A program made the translations under genes and the position numbers. Shown here in pieces: positions 6,983-10,000 of a stretch of DNA of 10,000 bases. Position 1 is the stretch's first letter. Every line of letters starts with the position of its first letter. The DNA is taken from positions 305,001 through 315,000 of the forward strand of contig MVGU01000600.1 of NCBI GenBank assembly GCA_002005505.1, in the 5' to 3' direction. The DNA comes from Botryococcus braunii. Its lineage: Eukaryota; Chlorophyta; Trebouxiophyceae. Below the pieces are notes generated by a model. It saw nothing but the letters and a program-made list of their open reading frames with translations. It ran no database searches and had not been told where the DNA came from.

Positions 6983-7604
6983 CTTGAGGTCAGAGAGAAG
7001 TCAATTGGAACACGCTAGCCTCTTCAAGCCTTCCCTAAGTCATGCGATTGGTGTCATGTATCTGCGAAAAGCAGTACAGTGACCTGATTGCTCGTGTTCG
7101 TACCGGGAAGCAGCTAGTGGAATAACGTGGATTATAACTACAGCAGGGAAATGTGGGTTACCGGCAGAGGACTGGGTATGAGACCAGGGGTACCGAGGAT
7201 TCCTGGTGCATGAAGGACTGAACGAAAAAAACGGGTTGAATTACGTTTTGTTTCCAAATTGTTGCCTTATAAGACATTAATTAATGTCTGAACAGGAAAC
7301 CTAGGATATCACGTTTCATTGTGGGCTTTTGGAGTATAGGACCGTTGCTCTCGGTCTGTCGTCCAGCGGGGTGAGGCAGGGGGACCCTGAGGCCGCAGGC
7401 AGGAACATCGATATTAAGGCCTCAGACATTCTCTCAACCACTGAAACACATTTTCACAGGGCGATGCTTTTGGCCAGGAATTGCAGTGTATAAGGCTAAT
7501 TCCCAACTAACAAACTGACTAGCCTTCATCAAGAAACCTTTGGAGGTACACAACATGGGCTCATGGCTTTTTACATGGAAATGATGGAGTTTGAGAAACC
7601 TTAC
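6983..7604. other. Inferred intron; no gene recognised
   Basis: This lies between the donor at 7605 and the acceptor at 6983 on the minus strand. It holds an 18-bp perfect palindrome and AT-rich sequence around 7230-7310. No coding-like frame and no RNA gene was seen. Confidence 0.35.
7272..7289. repeat. 18-bp perfect palindrome
   Basis: AGACATTAATTAATGTCT is its own reverse complement, with a smaller palindrome CTTATAAG overlapping at 7266-7273. It could be a dimeric protein binding site or chance in AT-rich sequence. Confidence 0.9.
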
Positions 7605-7790
7605 TGGCAGAGCCAGTGTCAGACTTGAGCACCGCATAGCTTCCGGCGTGAGTAGAAGCGCTGTGGTGGTGCAGTCACCTGAATCTCCTAGGTAGGGCTC
7701 CCTGTATCTCCTAGCTAAGGGTCCAACGTGGACTGGCTCACCCAAGTGTTTGTCTATTGATGGACTACACCGGGGCCTCGCAAGGCTGAC
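7605..7790 (-). CDS. Putative internal exon (...LGDSGDCTTTALLLTPEAM...), unknown protein
   Basis: The minus frame contains SIDKHLGEPVHVGPLARRYR and CTTTALLLTPEAMRCSSLTL. It ends at a strong donor, CCA/GTAAGG, with GT at 7604-7603 (phase 0), matching the phase-0 acceptor at 6983. The start is taken at acceptor CTCTGGCAG/GTCAGC. The frame stays open to 7820 and there encodes CPEC, a C-x2-C pair of the kind seen in zinc ribbons; a weaker acceptor near 7819 would include it. Beyond the chosen donor the frame continues to about 7434 with less convincing composition. Family not recognised. Confidence 0.42.
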
Positions 7791-7820
7791 CTGCCAGAGT
7801 GTACTGCATTCGGGGCAGGC

Positions 7821-8069
7821 TTACACCATGATATGTACAAAAGGGAAGCCTGGTGGGGAAGCACCCTTTAGGTACGTCGTGAAAGATATCAAACACTCTT
7901 CGTGACTAGCCCAGGGGGCCGTACACCCGACTACTTCAAGTTAAATCCTGTGACCACAAGAGGTGCTTCTCAACACTCACGTGGACTTCAAAACGTCAAG
8001 ATTTCCGCCACTCCAAGGCATGATGGGTCCGAACTTAAAAATAGTATATTATATTATTTAGGCAAGGTC
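7821..8069. other. Unassigned, probably intronic
   Basis: No convincing frame on either strand; AT-rich around 8036-8062. It falls between two minus-strand exon candidates whose connection could not be resolved. Confidence 0.25.
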
Positions 8070-8296
8070 CTAAAAGCAACGAGCTTCAGGCCAGGAACAC
8101 ATTCCCAGATCCCAAACATCAAAGGTGCTAATGGCACCGCTCCCTCGAGGGTGGATGGGCCAAAGATGGGAAAGTGCCATGCAGCGGGAGCACCGAAGCT
8201 TTGAAATGCAGTACAGAACTGCGGGAGGGCAGTACAGCACTATATCATGCCACGTGCCACGTAAGGCTTGAATGGCAAAACGAGTCCGCATAACTC
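8070..8296 (-). CDS. Weak exon candidate, unknown protein
   Basis: A minus frame from acceptor CATGCTCAG (AG 8298-8297, phase 1) has a mixed, protein-like composition (GVMRTRFAIQALRGTWHD, then a Cys-rich stretch YCPPAVLYCISKLRCSRC). It runs to TAG at 8072-8070. The phase-1 start matches the donor at 8853. No good 3' donor was found, so the true end lies somewhere before 8070. The other minus frames are also open between about 8240 and 8430 (a fine acceptor, TTTATTTTCAG, lies near 8404), so frame choice is uncertain. Confidence 0.22.
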
Positions 8297-8674
8297 CTGA
8301 GCATGTTTGCAACCACAATTAGACATGGACATCCAGTTGTTTGGCCCACGTGTGACAAATGACGACCGATGCCCGCCAAAATACTCAGCAGTTCTGGACT
8401 GAAAATAAAGTTTGAGCGTGTGCATTAACCTGCACACAAGGGAAATAATGGATGTAGAATGACAGATGGCATCTGTGATTGTCTTGGTGTTGAGTCAAGG
8501 CGGCCCAGATGTGATGGCTACAGCAAACTAGCTGATTGGGTGGGCATGGGTTTCGAGATGACACCCACAGGCCAAACAACTAAACATCCATTTGTATCTG
8601 GATGGGCCATCTCCCACCAGCAACAGCATCCAGTGAATCCGTTTTGCCAGCCAGCGAACATGGACATACAATTA
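8297..8674. other. No resolved gene; splice-like signals on minus strand
   Basis: The minus strand shows an acceptor TTTATTTTCAG near 8404 with all frames partly open after it, and a CAG/GTTAAT donor-like site near 8430. These hint at an unresolved exon, but no frame can be chosen. Nothing recognised on plus. Confidence 0.25.
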
Positions 8675-8746
8675 TATGGAATGGCGATACATTTGTATGG
8701 AATGGCGATACATTTGTATGGAATGCAGATACACCTACATGGAATG
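8675..8746. repeat. 21-bp tandem repeat, about 3.4 copies
   Basis: Units TATGGAATGGCGATACATTTG begin at 8675 (first base differs), 8696 and 8717 (diverged), with a partial copy at 8738. The 21-bp period keeps frames open, giving a 7-residue repeat WNGDTFV in one plus frame. It lies in the inferred minus-strand intron between 8853 and 8296, so the peptide is probably fortuitous. Confidence 0.93.
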
Positions 8747-8852
8747 TGAAAACTCTATCAGTACTCAGTTTTTTTCAATCTTCGGGAAAGCACCAGTTCT
8801 TTGAAAACAACACTTCGGAGACGACGGGCAGTGAAGCTGAAAATGGACTCAC

Positions 8853-8947
8853 CCGGGGCCCTCAGGAAGATGTCAAACAAAGGCTGACATTTGTGCCCAG
8901 CCCACTTTATACGCTTCAACCACAAGTGCATAGCTGAATCCTTCTTT
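8853..8947 (-). CDS. Putative second exon (KKDSAMHLWLKRIKW...), unknown protein
   Basis: Acceptor CTTGTCCACCTTTAG (AG 8949-8948) starts the exon in phase 2, and the canonical donor CGG/GTGAGT (GT 8852-8851) ends it in phase 1. The 95-nt exon encodes a basic, aromatic segment, KKDSAMHLWLKRIKWAGHKC then PLFDIFLRAP. Phase 2 matches the donor of the candidate first exon at 9055; phase 1 matches the acceptor at 8297. The frame remains open past the donor to 8758, so an unspliced read-through cannot be excluded. Family not recognised. Confidence 0.5.
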
Positions 8948-8988
8948 CTAAAGGTGGACAAGCTTCAGACGCGGAGTCCAGTGCCCCA

Positions 8989-9042
8989 GGCCCACATGTG
9001 CTCATGTGGGCATGTACATGCCGACAGGGGCACATGCGGGCC
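8989..9042. repeat. Nested palindrome / hairpin cluster
   Basis: GCCCACATG (8990-8998) pairs with CATGTGGGC (9003-9011) around loop TGCT. GGCATGTACATGCC (9009-9022) is a perfect 14-bp palindrome. The outer arms GGCCCACATGTGC (8989-9001) and GCACATGCGGGCC (9030-9042) pair at 12 of 13 positions. These alternatives overlap, so several folds compete. The cluster sits inside the 107-nt inferred intron 9054-8948. Confidence 0.85.
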
Positions 9043-9054
9043 GGTGTCCTTTAC

Positions 9055-9197
9055 AAACTCCTTTGAAAAGCCCCTCCAAACTGTGCGTAGCTAGAATCGG
9101 CAACAGGGCCAGCAACTGAGGACGAAAAGAATAACCTTTGGCCTGTGCGTGGCCATAGCAAAAAACATGGTCTGGAGCTCCACCTTGGCAGAGGCAT
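9055..9197 (-). CDS. Putative first exon with mitochondrial presequence-like N terminus
   Basis: ATG at 9197-9195 has A at -3. The first 33 residues carry four Arg and no acidic residue, many Ser and hydrophobic residues (starts MPLPRWSSRPCFLLWPR). They contain QRLFFSSSVAG, which resembles the Arg-2/Arg-3 processing sites of mitochondrial presequences. The frame continues ADSSYAQFGGAFQRS and ends at donor TTT/GTAAAG (GT 9054-9053, phase 2), with the in-frame TAA just inside. The next acceptor (8948) is phase 2. A plastid signal is an alternative. The frame is open upstream to 9587 through the low-complexity repeats, so the start is inferred from composition. Confidence 0.42.
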
Positions 9198-9221
9198 AAT
9201 CAGTGATGAAGAGACTGCTGT

Positions 9222-9275
9222 AGTGACAGCGGATGTGTGGGAAGCGACTGTGTCCAGTGACAGCGAATGTGTGGG
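9222..9275. repeat. Short direct repeat, 34 bp apart
   Basis: AGTGACAGCGGATGTGTGGG (9222-9241) recurs with one change at 9256-9275. It lies between the stop at 9301 and the candidate ATG at 9197 on the minus strand, so it is in the intergenic, 3' or 5' untranslated region of the two minus-strand frames. Confidence 0.9.
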
Positions 9276-9300
9276 GCGCGGCGTAAGGGGCTTGACTAAG

Positions 9301-9604
9301 TTAAAGTCGTTTGGGTTTGGGGCCGTCCTTGGCTGCTGGTGCAGACTTGGCTGCCGCAGGGGAAGAGGCCTTGGCAGCATCCTTGGCTGGTGCCGCAGGG
9401 GAAGAGCTCTTGGCGGCATCCTTGGCTGGTGCCGCAGGGGAAGAGCCCTTGGCGGCATCCTTGGCTGGTGCCGCAGGGGAAGAGGCCTTGGCGGCATCCT
9501 TGGCTGGTGCCGCGGGAGCAGACTTGGCCGCCTGAGTCGCGGGAGCCTTCGCTGGCGTCTTGGCCGCGTCCTGTTTGGGCGATGCACACGCAGAATCAGA
9601 CAGA
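9301..9604 (-). CDS. Ala/Lys/Pro-rich repeat protein, C-terminal part
   Basis: The minus frame ending with TAA at 9303-9301 encodes ASPKQDAAKTPAKAPATQAA, then four 13-residue repeats PAAPAKDAAK(A/G/S)SS, then SAPAAKDGPKPKRL. Alanine and lysine codons end almost always in C or G, and some unit differences are synonymous in this frame, which favours it over the five others. The start is set at acceptor GCACAG (exon from 9604); the frame is open to 9753. An internal ATG at 9639-9637 would give MGCFSALISLHSL, a weak signal-like or MGC lipidation-like start. Each repeat has net charge about +1, and the tail ends KPKR. It resembles low-complexity tails of linker-histone-like or other nucleic-acid-binding proteins, but the regular Asp is unusual for histone H1. 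Identity is not established. Confidence 0.5.
9362..9517. repeat. 39-bp tandem repeat, four copies
   Basis: Units at 9362-9400, 9401-9439, 9440-9478 and 9479-9517 differ at only a few positions (for example GAGGCC, GAGCTC, GAGCCC, GAGGCC at the same place). Both ends are flanked by GCAGACTTGGC. The period is 13 codons and no stop occurs in any of the six frames. Confidence 0.97.
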
Positions 9605-9649
9605 CTGTGCAGACTAATAAGAGCCGAAAAGCACCCCATGGATATTGAC

Positions 9650-9702
9650 GAGGAGACGCAGGAGGAGTAGGAGGAGGAGGAGGAGGACGAGGAGGAGGAC
9701 GA
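9650..9702. repeat. (GGA)n trinucleotide tract
   Basis: A run of GAG/GGA with GAC interruptions. The plus strand reads as an acidic run broken by one TAG; the minus strand reads as poly-Ser or poly-Leu. It probably lies outside the coding part of the Ala/Lys/Pro-rich frame. Confidence 0.93.
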
Positions 9703-10000
9703 ATTTTGATTCTTCATGCAGAAGGATAAGAACAAATTTGGTTTCTTCTGCACAAAGAAACGTAAGTGGGAGCTGTCCCAACATGTTTTTCATGCACAAG
9801 AACCAATTTGGAGAAGGCTGAGCCGGACCGGGGGGGGGGGGGGGGCAACCGTTAAGAGTGGGAGAGAGAAATGATGTCTGCAGAAAAAGAAGAGAAGCGT
9901 GGACCCTGCTGACTCGAGGGATAATGAGAGTACGAGCAGTCGCCTTCGTGGGATGCAGACGATGAGCAGGATGATTGGGGAGGGTGGAACGTGGACCGAT
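9703..10000. other. Right edge; no gene recognised
   Basis: A degenerate direct repeat (TTCATGCAGAAG...AAATTTGG near 9713-9740; TTCATGCACAAG...CAATTTGG near 9789-9811) and a plus-strand donor-like ACGTAAGT near 9762 are visible. The short frame between them (FGFFCTKKRKWEL) is not recognised. The last 150 bases are A/G-rich with no feature. Confidence 0.3.
9830..9845. repeat. Poly-G tract (G16)
   Basis: Sixteen consecutive G residues; companion to the G17 tract at 637-653. Length may be unreliable in assemblies. Confidence 0.97.

Noticed and set aside
8602..8937. Plus-strand 111-codon frame with WNGDTFV repeats
   Set aside because: The heptapeptide comes from the 21-bp tandem repeat; the rest has no coding-like character and opposes a stronger minus exon.
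9145..9648. Plus-strand 167-codon Gly/Arg-rich frame and the other frames over the 39-bp repeats
   Set aside because: The repeat lacks stops in every frame; the minus Ala/Lys/Pro frame has better codon usage and synonymous variation between units.
1..10000. tRNA or rRNA genes
   Set aside because: I looked for T-loop-like GGTTCRANNCC with a matching acceptor stem and for conserved rRNA words and found none.

Overview
The window looks like nuclear DNA of a eukaryote with a large, repeat-rich genome. It has long (CA)n microsatellites, C and G homopolymers of 12 to 17 bases, several minisatellites, an LTR-retrotransposon-like remnant, and many short open frames that stop just inside consensus-like splice sites. 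There are no bacterial-style operons, ribosome binding sites, tRNAs, rRNAs or CRISPR arrays. An alga or streptophyte such as a charophyte is an impression only; nothing here fixes the taxon.

Left part (1 to about 2450): no convincing gene. It holds a C14-(AC)n tract, a G17 tract, and a 256-bp tandem repeat (814-1069, then a second copy from 1070). Two later insertions interrupt the second copy. One (1155-1531) carries a polypurine tract and LTR-start-like sequences, so it is probably a Ty3/gypsy-type fragment. The other (about 1604-1757) is flanked by a 6-bp duplication. A weak plus-strand terminal-exon candidate lies at 2280-2353.

Middle and right part (2478 to 9197), minus strand: read by eye, this is best explained as one multi-exon gene, or possibly two, of unrecognised function. 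The candidate first exon (9197-9055) encodes a mitochondrial-presequence-like N terminus. Coding-like exons follow at 8947-8853, 8296 downward (weak), 7790-7605, 6982-6761, 6552-6349, 6233-6112, 5438-5114, 5090 downward (weak) and 4679-4394. Last comes a GC-rich 540-codon frame at 4100-2478 with a compact N-terminal part and a long low-complexity tail. Several neighbouring exon pairs have donor and acceptor in the same phase. The minisatellites, the (CA)n block and the palindromes in this stretch fall in the inferred introns. The model is inference: no alignment or RNA evidence was available, and some joins are unresolved.

Far right: a separate minus-strand frame ends at 9301. It encodes an Ala/Lys/Pro-rich protein with four 13-residue repeats (39 bp each), and the DNA there is open in all six frames. 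It is followed by a (GGA)n tract and a G16 tract.
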